The notes beneath the pieces were generated by a model. It was not told where the DNA came from. It was given only the letters and a program-made list of their open reading frames with translations, and made no database searches. From CAYVXE01 sp964455375 (lineage in GTDB: Bacteria; Zhuqueibacterota; Zhuqueibacteria; Oceanimicrobiales; Oceanimicrobiaceae): 20,855 nt of DNA. Position 1 is the first letter of the stretch; the number at the start of each line of letters is the position of its first letter. The DNA lies in contig CAYVXE010000077.1 of the NCBI GenBank assembly GCA_964455375.1, forward strand, positions 1 to 20,855, read 5' to 3'. The translations under genes were made by a program, and so were the position numbers. Below, piece by piece: positions 1 through 8,481 of the stretch.

Positions 1-70
1 CTTTCTGTTTTCAATAATATCTTTCATTCTTTCATGTAACTTTTGACACTACCTTAAGTCTCACATTTCT

Positions 71-1156
71 CTATTTAAGTGACAATTCGTAGTTATTTTC
101 AGTAAGTTCTTTTAATGTTTGCAAATTCTTCTTCAGCATTTTTTTCAACCCGCCCCGGACTTTTTTTCTTAATATTCCGCCAAAATGCGGATGACGAAGA
201 GAGTCAATTCTTGCACGTTTGAGGTACAAAAAATAAATCCCGACACCTGCACTCTCAGAGACGTTTTCGATGGCCGTCAAACCCAAATCGGCTTCAAAAT
301 AATGACTTGCATAAATTTTCTTTGAGGCAATATAAATATTAAATAAATTTTGATTCCTGGGTTTGTAAATGGTTACGTGAGTGATATTAATGACCCGGCG
401 TTTTGTCTCTATATCATCTTTTGACCAATAAATAAAGTTTTCCGTATTTGGCAATTTGTATGCAGGATAGTCTTCGAGGTACTTGTGTAACTTCGGTGCA
501 TAATCAAATAAATATTGACTATCTTTTAGCAAATCATGAAATTCATCAACCAAACGCAGTGGATATTTTTGGTCATCGAACTCCGCCATTGCTTCGTTTC
601 CGCCTACCAAATATGAAGCGACATATTGAATCATCTTTTGACGGAAAAGAGCTTTTACCTGCTCTTTATAATCCGGAGCAGACCAATCGACTTTCCTTTG
701 AAAATAAGCCATGGCCTCAGACGACATTTTAATATTACAGTCTCCCGGCTTGCATTCTTTAATTGCTTTAACATCGCCTTCATCCAATGTTAAATCCTGT
801 ACATCCTTTAAAGCAGGCAGATTGCTGAACCTTCCTTTTTCAACCGCATTTAAGGTTTCAATGAAGATATCGCTATCGTGATAGTTTTCTACAAAATATT
901 CTTTTGGAACATTCATTTTTACGATACCCAAAACAGCAATTTCCCGTCTTAGTTTTGTTTTCAGTAACTTAACAACGACGTTTCCTTGCCTCATCTCCGT
1001 TAGCTCATTCTCTGAAAGCTGTATGCGATTTCGCAAAAAATCGGTCAGTTTTACGGTTTGCGAATAAGCAAACTTTGATTGCATTAGGAACATAAGTGCG
1101 AAAAATGAAGAAACGATGAAGAACTTTAATCTATTTTTAAAAAATTCTTTTTGCAT
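71..1156 (-). CDS. Secreted protein of unknown function
   Basis: This 361-residue protein is not a family I recognise. It starts with a basic segment and a hydrophobic stretch (about residues 11-31) ending near AYSQ, a typical Sec signal peptide, so the mature part is probably periplasmic or outer-membrane associated. The mature region is charged, with no further clear membrane helix. A Cys pair in ECKPGDC (residues 134-140) could form a disulfide. The C-terminal 40 residues are very Lys/Arg-rich (ILRKKVRGGLKKMLKKN). The stop is TAG. A purine-rich AAGGAG lies about 15 bases before the ATG, further than usual. The DHH phosphoesterase gene is 94 bp upstream on the same strand, and the two could be co-transcribed. 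The reading frame and signal peptide are seen; no function can be assigned. Confidence 0.8.
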   Translation of the reverse strand: MQKEFFKNRLKFFIVSSFFALMFLMQSKFAYSQTVKLTDFLRNRIQLSENELTEMRQGNVVVKLLKTKLRREIAVLGIVKMNVPKEYFVENYHDSDIFIETLNAVEKGRFSNLPALKDVQDLTLDEGDVKAIKECKPGDCNIKMSSEAMAYFQRKVDWSAPDYKEQVKALFRQKMIQYVASYLVGGNEAMAEFDDQKYPLRLVDEFHDLLKDSQYLFDYAPKLHKYLEDYPAYKLPNTENFIYWSKDDIETKRRVINITHVTIYKPRNQNLFNIYIASKKIYASHYFEADLGLTAIENVSESAGVGIYFLYLKRARIDSLRHPHFGGILRKKVRGGLKKMLKKNLQTLKELTENNYELSLK

Positions 1157-1249
1157 TTTTGTCGTAAATAACTCCTTGTTTTATTCATTCGTTGCACATT
1201 CAGTAACCTGATAATTCTTTTTAACTTTCATCTTATAAAGATTTCATAG

Positions 1250-2314
1250 TCAGCCATTCTGGTCTGTATTGCCATTCCTTTCAAGCAGCGGTTTCCATTC
1301 TGTATTACCTTTATAGCCAAGCCGGCGGAGAAATCTGGTAAGAATGGTTTCCTGAAGTTTCTGCCAGTCGGGATCATGGATGCCATGTCGTTCTATGCGG
1401 CCACCAGCCATCATATTGTGACCGCCGGCGCTGCCCAGTTGACTCAATACCCGTTTCAGCACAGATCCGGCATTGGCATTAGGCTGACTGCTGCGCAGCG
1501 AGACGAACAACTGGCCATTATATTGCCCGGTCACGAATGCCCAGCCAATGCGTTCCTGTCGCAGCAAAAGGTCGGCAATTTGTGGAACAAACTCTGGCGA
1601 GATAACCGGACCAAGATGTACATGCGATAAATGGCGAAACACTTTTGCTTGTTGTAAAGCTGTGTGTAACAAGATAAAATACTCATTCGGCAGTTTGGGA
1701 TTGTACATTCTGGATAGTTTTCTTTTATTCGCTTTCGGATAAACTGCCAGATAAGCTTCAACATCCTGCGCAGAGGCGTCCCGACCCAATTCCTGAGTTT
1801 CACTGCGAATGGCATAGGTGATCCCGGTTGCTAAATCAACAGGAATATTTATGTCGGCAACGTGCAGATATTCCAGCAAAATCGTGGCGCTTGCGCCATA
1901 GTCCGGACGGATATCATAAAAATTCGCTCGCATTTGTCCTCCGGCAGGTGGATGATGATCGATGACAATCTTAGGATGCACATGGTCAGGCAAACTGTTA
2001 TTTCCGAAACCCGGCTGCGTGTCCACCGTTGCCACACATTTGTAACGATCCCACCGAATTTTACTGACATGAGTTAAGTTTAGCCCCAGTTGACGAACCA
2101 TGGCCCTGTTTTCTGCACGGGTAATCAATCCGCCAAATGCAATTTTTGTGCGCATTTTATGCCGAAATCGAGCAAAATATGCAAGCGCCATTGCACTGGC
2201 CAATGAATCAGGATCAGGATAGTCATGCATCATGATGAGAATTGTTTTATAACTGCTCAAGATGCCATCGAGTCGGGAGAAATGTTTTTGTGTCACTTCA
2301 ATAGAATTTTCCAT
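1250..2314 (-). CDS. DHH/DHHA1 family phosphoesterase (NrnA-like)
   Basis: A 354-residue protein of the DHH phosphoesterase superfamily, whose NrnA-type members hydrolyse short RNA oligonucleotides, pAp or cyclic-dinucleotide products using two metal ions. The motifs are in order: HDYPDPDS at residues 30-37 (metal-binding His/Asp/Asp), VDTQ at 97-100, the signature DHHP at 119-122, and an Asp near 134. The C-terminal DHHA1 domain carries GSAGGHNMMAGG at about 294-305, the substrate-binding loop. It has no signal peptide, so it is cytoplasmic. The length fits the family (about 310-360). No Shine-Dalgarno motif is visible before the ATG. The C-terminal tail after DHHA1 is about 45 residues. The family assignment is firm; the substrate is inferred only from family knowledge. 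Confidence 0.93.
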   Translation of the reverse strand: MENSIEVTQKHFSRLDGILSSYKTILIMMHDYPDPDSLASAMALAYFARFRHKMRTKIAFGGLITRAENRAMVRQLGLNLTHVSKIRWDRYKCVATVDTQPGFGNNSLPDHVHPKIVIDHHPPAGGQMRANFYDIRPDYGASATILLEYLHVADINIPVDLATGITYAIRSETQELGRDASAQDVEAYLAVYPKANKRKLSRMYNPKLPNEYFILLHTALQQAKVFRHLSHVHLGPVISPEFVPQIADLLLRQERIGWAFVTGQYNGQLFVSLRSSQPNANAGSVLKRVLSQLGSAGGHNMMAGGRIERHGIHDPDWQKLQETILTRFLRRLGYKGNTEWKPLLERNGNTDQNG

Positions 2315-2515
2315 GTCAAAACGTCACTAAAATATTTTGATAAAATGTCTAAGTGAGATGAAGCCTGATGATAAAGTTCGAAGTTTGTTATGAGAGCTAA
2401 TTTAATAAAGACGTTATACTTTTGCCAGCTATATTTGGACAGACCGTTTTAAAAAACATTATTTGACTAAATCTGTAATGTGTTCACTAATTATAGCGAG
2501 GCCGGTTCGGCGTTC

Positions 2516-2689
2516 TTATACTAATCCCAAAAAATATTTGGGCATCAAATTATTTACAGACTCCATGATTTTGTGATACCCTAATGTTGTACAAAGTTCA
2601 TCCAGAATGCGTTGTCGTTGCTTTCTGGAAGTAAATTCGTAACGTTCACGAAGCAAATTAATATACTCTTTTTTTGTTGCTGTACTCAT
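2516..2689 (-). pseudogene. Truncated transposase/integrase N-terminus (57 codons)
   Basis: A short minus-strand frame begins MSTATKKEYINLLRERYEFT and continues SRKQRQRILDELCTTLGYH. This resembles the N-terminal helix-turn-helix region of DDE/integrase-core transposases in which a TLGYHRKHAIR-like stretch follows (from memory). After GYH the homology is lost: 18 unrelated residues lead to a TAA stop, and the whole catalytic domain is missing. A good ribosome site (AAAGGAG) precedes the ATG, as in an intact gene. The remnant is therefore an internal-deletion product, not a functional gene. The call rests on motif recognition, not on an alignment. Confidence 0.6.
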
Positions 2690-2710
2690 AATCTATGTCT
2701 TCTCCTTTCT

Positions 2711-2781
2711 GGTAACATAAATTGTGAGGCAACGACCACATTTGCAAATGTCTATGGTAACATTCTTTGTGAGTCAATGCG
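2711..2781. repeat. Subterminal direct repeats of the insertion element, with central palindrome
   Basis: Two imperfect 26-bp direct repeats start GGTAACAT at 2711 and 2756. They match at 19 of 26 positions and have a 45-bp period. Between them lies a perfect 14-bp palindrome, ACATTTGCAAATGT, at 2738-2751. They sit just upstream of the transposase remnant's ribosome site, where transposase-binding repeats are often found. Confidence 0.55.
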
Positions 2782-2986
2782 TCCACACAAATGAGCATCG
2801 TTTAGTGCTAAAACAATTTTATTTATACTTTTATCAACTCATTTCCATTAAATAAAGCACCTTTTTGACAATATAGTATCATTTTTTGTCGAAATAATAT
2901 TAGACATTAGACATTTTATCCCATACATTTAATCTATTCCTTATAGGCTAGACCCCTTAATTTTGCATTATCATTTTTATTTGTCC

Positions 2987-3014
2987 CGATTAAAACACTT
3001 AATTGTTTTAATCG
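2987..3014. promoter_or_regulatory. Perfect 11-bp inverted repeat upstream of susC-like gene
   Basis: CGATTAAAACA, a 6-base spacer (CTTAAT), then TGTTTTAATCG, perfectly symmetrical. It lies 133 bp before the receptor start codon, in an otherwise gene-free leader. It could be a dimeric regulator's operator or an AU-rich hairpin in the 5' leader. No T-run follows, so it is unlikely to be a terminator. The function is inferred from position only. Confidence 0.4.
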
Positions 3015-3058
3015 AACATGCCGCAGTACGAACGACTTGGTCCTTTAATTTTTTCATA

Positions 3059-3088
3059 TAAGGAGGTGAGTGCGATAACCTCATAGTT
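3059..3088 (+). other. Orphan consensus ribosome-binding site in susC leader
   Basis: TAAGGAGGTGA (3059-3069) is an 11-base perfect complement of the 16S rRNA 3' end, but no credible gene follows. The nearest frames are two or three codons long. GAGGT at 3063-3067 can pair with ACCTC about ten bases downstream, so the site could be masked in a small hairpin. The receptor has its own site (GGGAGGG) at about 3134, just before its ATG. It may be a leader element, a standby ribosome site or the relic of a lost gene. Confidence 0.3.
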
Positions 3089-3146
3089 GTGACGAATCAT
3101 ATCATCATCTATTTCTTATTAATACTATTAAAGGGAGGGTAATTTC

Positions 3147-6107
3147 ATGTTTAAGAAGCTACAGCTACTTCTAATCCTGTCCTTAGTTTTCAGCTTACCG
3201 ATAGTTGCATTTGCTCAGCTGACGATTCAAGGACAGATTACTGATAATCAAGGATCTCCATTACCTGGCGCCAACATTATTGTCGTTGGAACTAATTATG
3301 GTACAGCGGCTAATAACGATGGTAATTTCACCTTGATTATTCCACAGCCGGCTGAGCAGAACATCCTTGAAGCACGTTTTATCGGGTACAAGAGTACCCG
3401 GCACACCGTTACGGAGACCAGCGGTGTTGTCGTGCTAAATTTTGAACTCTCGGTGGATGTTTTGCGTTTTGATGAGATTGTCGTGACCGGAAGTGCCGCG
3501 GCGATCAGTAAGAGACAGCTTGGCAATACCATTTCAACGATTTCAGGGAAGAGCATTTCAGAGTCCGGTGCTTTGGATGTTACGGGGTCCCTATCCGGGA
3601 AATTTGCCGGAGTGCAAGTAACACAGAATTCAGGAGATCCGGCAGCCGGGATTAGCGTGAGGTTAAGGAGCGCCAGTACGGTAAATGGAGCTTCGGATCC
3701 CCTCTATATCATCGATGGGGTCATTGTGAATAATACTTCTAATGACCTTCTGGGAGTTAGAAGTGTGCAGCAGAATCGACTGTCAGACATCAATCCTGAG
3801 GACATAGAACGGATTGAGGTCATCAAGGGAGGGGCGGCGGCGGCCATCTACGGTTCAAGGGCAAGTAATGGAGTTGTCCAGATTTTCACAAAAAAAGGCA
3901 AGCTTGGCAAACCAAAGATTACATTTGGCACCCGTGTCAATTTTAACTCGCTGCGGAAAAAGATAGACTACAATAAAGTGCTATTGGATTGGGTAAACGC
4001 AGGTGATGTTACCGATTTATCAACCGTACCTGTAGAGCGGTTTGACTATCAGGATATGGTATTCGAAAACAGCACGGGGACGGATAACTATCTATCTGTC
4101 TCTGGGGGCGTGGGAAAGACCACATACTTCGGCTCTGCGTCTTTTCTTGCAAACAATGGAATCATGAAGAATACAGACTATGACCGCAGCGGAGTCCGTC
4201 TCAGAGTCAACCAGGTTATTAATGACTGGGCTTCATTTTCCGTTGGAACCTATGTTTCCACCAGCAATAGTAATGACATGCCTGACGGTGGTTTTGGCCC
4301 AGGCGTTATACAGACGATTCTGTTTTCAAACAACAAGATAAATCCTGCACCCGACGCTGATGGGAATTTCCCGAAAATGACATTTTATCCGAATATTCTC
4401 GAGTATATTAATACGTTTGATTTTCGACAGCAGAATAAGAGAGCTATCTCAGATATTCAATTTACGTTATCGCCCATTGATGGTATGAACGTCAACTATG
4501 TGTTGGGTTATGACGATTCCCGTTCAAAAGCAACCACGTACTCTCCAATCGGAACGACCACAGAGACGGATGGCAGAGCCAGGTCTTCAAACCTCAACAG
4601 AACACAAATCAACAGTGACCTTAATGTTACTTATAAGACCCAATTGTCAAACGCCATATCATCTGTAACTGCTGCAGGAGGTTCTTATCAATATGACGAA
4701 TCAAAACTCGGCACAATAAATGCAAGAGGGCTTGCTCTTGGAGTTGAGACCACCGCGGGTGCTGCAACAGTTTCAACCACAGATTTTAGTAGCAGGAGAG
4801 CCATTTGGGGAGGATATATCCAGCAGACACTTGGATTACAAAATAAACTTTTCCTCACCGGAGCTGCCAGGATTGATGGTTCTTCGGTATTCGGGGATAA
4901 TGAGAGAAATCAGTTCTACCCCAAGGCCAGTTTGTCTTACATCATTTCAGAAGAAGACTTCTGGCATGTTGACGCAATTAATAATTTCAAAATTCGGGCT
5001 GCCTGGGGACAAGCGGGAAATCTGACCGCCATTGGACCTTTTGACCGGTTAACGAATTACAGCGCAGTTAGTACAGGAGGAAGATCGGGGTTAATCTCTC
5101 CTTCGCTAATAGGTAACCCCGACCTGAAACCAGAACGACAGACGGAAACGGAATTCGGCATTGATTTGGCTATGTTTGATAACAGGCTGGGGTTAGAAGT
5201 TACCGGTTACTTCCAGACGATTAAAGATCTGTTAGTGAGGCGAGCACTGGCCCCATCTACAGGCGCATCAAGTCGAATTGAAAACATCGCAAATATGGAC
5301 AATAAAGGGATCGAAATACAACTCACAGCTACTCCGGTTACAAGCAAAGATTTCAATTGGTCCACCAGCTTCACATTCTCTTCCAATAAGAATGAAGTGA
5401 AGGGAATTGAAGGGGATCAGATCGGCATCGGCAATTTCGGTTTTTCGGTAGCGAGGAATGGCGAACCTTTAGGAGTGTTCCGTCAAGGCTATTTTGCCCG
5501 AAATTCGGATGGCAGCTTGCTCCTGGATGCCAACGGACTGCCTCAGCGTGAAAGAGGCTCGGTGGATGCAAATGGCAATAACGTTGTTGAAAGGGATGCT
5601 AACGGTCAGCCAACGGGGGTTCTTCTGCAAAAGAAAATTGGCGATCCCAATCCCGCTTATATCGCTTCCTGGACAAATGAACTGAAATACAAAAACTGGT
5701 CTTTCCGAGCCCAATTTGATGCTGTTCAGGGAAATGATGTGCTGAGCTGGGATTCACGCATGTTCTTTCGATTTGGTGGTGGTGTCCAGACGGGCAAGGA
5801 GTTAAAAGGGGAAGAACCTAAAGGTACAGGAAGAGCAAAATTCGGGATAGCCGAATCCTACATTGAAGATGGTTCATTTATTAAACTGCGTGAGCTGTCA
5901 CTTTCGTACCTGTGGAATAATCCGTTTAGGGGTTTGAGCAATTTGAGATTTACCTTAAGTGGTAGAAACCTCTTGTCATTTGATAACTACTCGAAATGGG
6001 ATCCCGAAGTAAATATGGAAGCCCAAAGCAATGGTGCAAGAGGCGGAATAATGGGATTAACTCCCATTCCAAGAACTATCGTATTTGGAATTACTGTTAC
6101 CAATTGA
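3147..6107 (+). CDS. SusC/RagA-type TonB-dependent outer-membrane receptor
   Basis: A 986-residue outer-membrane barrel that, with its SusD partner, imports glycans, peptides or other large nutrients using TonB energy. A Sec signal peptide (residues 1-24, ending AFAQ) is followed by a carboxypeptidase-regulatory-like beta-sandwich (about 26-105, GANIIVVGTNYGTAANNDGN). Next come a TonB box (DEIVVTGSA, 109-117), the plug domain (about 125-250) with the SusC signatures DPLYIIDGVIVNN and IERIEVIKGGAAAAIYGSRA, and then the long barrel to a C-terminal aromatic-rich strand ending ITVTN. Length is normal for the class (900-1100). The ATG has a strong ribosome site (GGGAGGG). The SusD gene follows after 25 bp, so they form an operon. 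The substrate cannot be read from the sequence; the cell-wall-related genes downstream make an amino-sugar or murein fragment plausible. Confidence 0.96.
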   Translation: MFKKLQLLLILSLVFSLPIVAFAQLTIQGQITDNQGSPLPGANIIVVGTNYGTAANNDGNFTLIIPQPAEQNILEARFIGYKSTRHTVTETSGVVVLNFELSVDVLRFDEIVVTGSAAAISKRQLGNTISTISGKSISESGALDVTGSLSGKFAGVQVTQNSGDPAAGISVRLRSASTVNGASDPLYIIDGVIVNNTSNDLLGVRSVQQNRLSDINPEDIERIEVIKGGAAAAIYGSRASNGVVQIFTKKGKLGKPKITFGTRVNFNSLRKKIDYNKVLLDWVNAGDVTDLSTVPVERFDYQDMVFENSTGTDNYLSVSGGVGKTTYFGSASFLANNGIMKNTDYDRSGVRLRVNQVINDWASFSVGTYVSTSNSNDMPDGGFGPGVIQTILFSNNKINPAPDADGNFPKMTFYPNILEYINTFDFRQQNKRAISDIQFTLSPIDGMNVNYVLGYDDSRSKATTYSPIGTTTETDGRARSSNLNRTQINSDLNVTYKTQLSNAISSVTAAGGSYQYDESKLGTINARGLALGVETTAGAATVSTTDFSSRRAIWGGYIQQTLGLQNKLFLTGAARIDGSSVFGDNERNQFYPKASLSYIISEEDFWHVDAINNFKIRAAWGQAGNLTAIGPFDRLTNYSAVSTGGRSGLISPSLIGNPDLKPERQTETEFGIDLAMFDNRLGLEVTGYFQTIKDLLVRRALAPSTGASSRIENIANMDNKGIEIQLTATPVTSKDFNWSTSFTFSSNKNEVKGIEGDQIGIGNFGFSVARNGEPLGVFRQGYFARNSDGSLLLDANGLPQRERGSVDANGNNVVERDANGQPTGVLLQKKIGDPNPAYIASWTNELKYKNWSFRAQFDAVQGNDVLSWDSRMFFRFGGGVQTGKELKGEEPKGTGRAKFGIAESYIEDGSFIKLRELSLSYLWNNPFRGLSNLRFTLSGRNLLSFDNYSKWDPEVNMEAQSNGARGGIMGLTPIPRTIVFGITVTN

Positions 6108-6132
6108 ACTATTTTAATAGGAGATACATGAG

Positions 6133-7482
6133 ATGAAGCATAGAGCAAAACACACAATTGTGGCAATCTTTGCCCTTTTCATGCTGGTTGTAACCTCGTG
6201 CAAAAGGGACTTTCCTAACCCGAATAATCCTACTGAAGAAGTCGTATTTAACTCTAAAGAAGGACTGTTTGCAATCAGTATTGGTCTAAACCAGTATTTC
6301 ACAACTACAGTATTGCGTCAAGTTATAGAAGCTCCCGGCATCACGACTCGGGAATTAGGCGTTACGAATACCTTTCTCAATATAAACGAACTTGCCAGGG
6401 GAAGCACTGAACTGCCGCCCGAGAGTGGGGGTATTACCAATCCCTGGGTAACTCTTCTTAGAGCCAAGGGTATGGCTGAATCGCTGATTGCCGGCGTGGA
6501 AGTTCTTGATTTGTCACCTGGCACACGGAGCGGGCTTCTCGCTTATGGCAATTTTTACAAAGCGATTTGCCTGGGATACCTTGTCGGCATGTGGGACCAG
6601 ACTGTCATAATGAATTCCCCGAATGGAGATGCTGCTTTCAGTGACAGGGCCACCGTTTTAGCAGAAGCAATCCGTTTGCTAACAGAAGCGAGAGATGCAA
6701 TCAATGCTAATCCGGTATCAGATGATTTTAAAAGTAACGTGTTGGGAGACGACTTTAACTTGCTGAAGTCTATCAATGCATTTCTATCGCGGTACAGTCT
6801 TATGGCTGGGAACTATAACGATGCAATTACTCATGCGGACGCCGTATTAAATGATGCGAGTACGCCGGTGAGTTCGTTGTTCAGCTACGATGCAAACAAT
6901 GTCAATCCCATATGGGATCGAATAAATCCTGGGGCCTCCGACCTGAAGCCACAAAAGAATTTTGGATTGTTAGGCGCTTATATTCCTGAACCGGGAGATG
7001 GCAGGATTGCATTTTACCTGGGAGCAGATGCTGGTAATGCCAATGCTGATGCCGGTGGGCAGCCCTTGAGTCAAGCGCTTGGATTCTGGATCACCCAGAC
7101 TTCGCCCATTCCAGTTTACCTCCAGGGTGAAATGCTGCTCAACAAGGCCGAAGCATATGCGCGGCTCAATCAACTCTCCGAAGCAGTCACCAATTTGAAC
7201 CTGGTTAGAGAAAAGACTAATGACCCCCTGGGTGTTAATGCGGGACTGGCAGCCTGGACTGGGGACGTAAACAGTCAGGCAGACATCCTGGAAGAAATTT
7301 ATAAGAATCGGTCTATCGAAATGTTTCTAACCGGAATGCGATTTGAAGACAGCAGGAGATTTCATCCCAACCTGGATCCTGCAGTTGGCAACCTGACAAA
7401 CGAGCGTAACAGAAATTTTTATCCTTATCCTTCAATTGAACGGGATAACAATCCAAAGACTCCGGCGGATCCGGCAATCTAA
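6133..7482 (+). CDS. SusD/RagB-type nutrient-binding outer-membrane lipoprotein
   Basis: A 449-residue surface lipoprotein that forms the lid of the upstream SusC-type channel and captures its substrate. The signal peptide ends in a good lipobox (VVTSC, Cys near residue 23), so the mature protein is lipid-anchored. SusD-family traits include an N-terminal PNPNNPTEEV region, helical TPR-like stretches, the LLNKAEAYARLNQLSEAVTNLNLVR helix pair, and the C-terminal IYKNRSIEMFLTGMRFEDSRRF motif typical of RagB/SusD proteins. At 449 residues it is at the short end of the family. The ATG at 6133 follows AGGAG at a normal distance; an overlapping ATG at 6128 opens only two codons. The pairing with SusC is firm, the ligand unknown. 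Confidence 0.95.
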   Translation: MKHRAKHTIVAIFALFMLVVTSCKRDFPNPNNPTEEVVFNSKEGLFAISIGLNQYFTTTVLRQVIEAPGITTRELGVTNTFLNINELARGSTELPPESGGITNPWVTLLRAKGMAESLIAGVEVLDLSPGTRSGLLAYGNFYKAICLGYLVGMWDQTVIMNSPNGDAAFSDRATVLAEAIRLLTEARDAINANPVSDDFKSNVLGDDFNLLKSINAFLSRYSLMAGNYNDAITHADAVLNDASTPVSSLFSYDANNVNPIWDRINPGASDLKPQKNFGLLGAYIPEPGDGRIAFYLGADAGNANADAGGQPLSQALGFWITQTSPIPVYLQGEMLLNKAEAYARLNQLSEAVTNLNLVREKTNDPLGVNAGLAAWTGDVNSQADILEEIYKNRSIEMFLTGMRFEDSRRFHPNLDPAVGNLTNERNRNFYPYPSIERDNNPKTPADPAI

Positions 7483-7509
7483 GTACCAGGAAAGAGTAAA
7501 CACCGTTAT

Positions 7510-7546
7510 TTTTGCCGGGTTTTGCAAAATGCAAAACCTGGCAAAA
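7510..7546 (+). terminator. Long near-perfect hairpin after the SusD gene
   Basis: TTTTGCCGGGTTTTGCA (7510-7526) can pair with TGCAAAACCTGGCAAAA (7530-7546): 17 pairs with one G-U wobble and a 3-base loop. It starts 27 bp after the SusD stop codon and ends 46 bp before the methyltransferase ATG. It is strong enough to end or attenuate transcription or protect the susCD mRNA 3' end. No T-run follows on the plus strand, so it is not a textbook intrinsic terminator. Confidence 0.5.
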
Positions 7547-7592
7547 CTCTAAGAACCTAAATTGGACAAATGATGTTGCTGGAAAGTCATTT

Positions 7593-8276
7593 ATGACGAC
7601 CAATCCACATAGCGACAAAAAGATAATTGATTCCTGGAACAAGAATGCCGCTCAATGGACAGCCGCCGTACGTGGGGACCAAATTGAGAGCCGAACGCTC
7701 GTTACGAATCAAGCGATTATTAATACGGTATTAGCAGTATCTCAAAAATCCGTAATTGACATCGGGTGTGGTGAAGGATGGCTTGTGAGAGAATTATCAG
7801 TAAGAGGTCTTGATGTCCTTGGAACGGATGTTATCCCCGGACTGATTGAACAAGCTCGAACTGCTGGTGGTGGCCGGTTTGAGATTCTTTCATATGAAGA
7901 TATGGCGGCCGGCAAACTGAACGAGAAGTTCGACACTGCTGTTTGTAATTTTTCTCTCATTGGGAAAGAGTCGGTAGACGGGCTTTTTGAAATAATGCCA
8001 TCTTTATTGACTCCCAATGGTACTTTCATTATTCAGACTATGCACCCTGTGATTAGTTGCGACAACCTCAAATACGAGGATGGATGGCGTACGGGAACAT
8101 GGACTGGTTTCAGCAGCGATTTCACAGACCCTGCACCATGGTATTTCCGTAAATTGGAAACCTGGGTAAAACTGTATTCTGATGCTGGATTTAAAATTAT
8201 CCAAATGCAGGAAACAACACACCCGCAAAAGGGAAAACCAGTTTCGGTAATATTTGTTGGCAAATTGGCCGGTTAA
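7593..8276 (+). CDS. Class I SAM-dependent methyltransferase, substrate unknown
   Basis: A 227-residue cytoplasmic protein with a Rossmann-type methyltransferase core. Motif I is VIDIGCGEGW (about residues 54-63, SAM-binding glycine loop), motif II ends in the acidic TDV at 78-80, and the region LTPNGTFIIQTMHP fits motifs V-VI. The N-terminal segment (DSWNKNAAQWTAAVR) is a common opening helix of small-molecule methyltransferases. I chose the ATG at 7593. The frame is open upstream to a TTG at 7512, but that would place the start inside the hairpin, and the extra residues show no conservation signal. The gene is 110 bp beyond the SusD gene on the same strand; the hairpin between makes co-transcription doubtful. 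The fold is firm, the acceptor substrate unassignable. Confidence 0.88.
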   Translation: MTTNPHSDKKIIDSWNKNAAQWTAAVRGDQIESRTLVTNQAIINTVLAVSQKSVIDIGCGEGWLVRELSVRGLDVLGTDVIPGLIEQARTAGGGRFEILSYEDMAAGKLNEKFDTAVCNFSLIGKESVDGLFEIMPSLLTPNGTFIIQTMHPVISCDNLKYEDGWRTGTWTGFSSDFTDPAPWYFRKLETWVKLYSDAGFKIIQMQETTHPQKGKPVSVIFVGKLAG

Positions 8277-8406
8277 CAATAATTCAACATGTCAAAATTT
8301 GCTATTTGCCAAATCCAAAAACATCTCGGCTAAAACAGTAACATTTAAAAAATGTACATCAAAACTTTCATCTTTAATGAATAGGCTTCATTGTCTGTTT
8401 ACCGTG

Positions 8407-8432
8407 CCCGACAGCGAAATAGTTTTGTCGGG
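8407..8432. other. Short hairpin in the gap before the PHP hydrolase gene
   Basis: CCCGACA at 8407-8413 pairs perfectly with TGTCGGG at 8426-8432 around a 12-base loop, about 50 bp before the downstream ATG. No T-run follows. It could be leader structure or an intergenic repeat copy. The remainder of 8277-8481 shows nothing I can name. Confidence 0.3.
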
Positions 8433-8481
8433 TTCCATAAAAATTCTGCATAAGGAATGAGGGCAACCTCAAGGTAAAATA

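Larger units (their letters stand above)
2339..2920. mobile_element. Decayed insertion element (putative ends)
   Basis: A perfect 14-bp inverted repeat, GATAAAATGTCTAA at 2339-2352 and TTAGACATTTTATC at 2907-2920, brackets a region holding a truncated transposase start (2516-2689) and paired subterminal repeats (2711-2781). This fits an internally deleted insertion sequence of 582 bp that can no longer move by itself. No target-site duplication is evident next to the repeats, so the boundaries are uncertain. The rest of the 554-bp interior is AT-rich and holds no gene I can support. Confidence 0.45.

Noticed and set aside
1..27. Minus-strand start of a gene running out of the window (ATG at 27, MKDIIENRK)
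   Set aside because: Nine codons without a clear ribosome site are too little evidence.
7512..7592. TTG start for the methyltransferase at 7512
   Set aside because: It would begin inside the long hairpin and add residues with no methyltransferase similarity.
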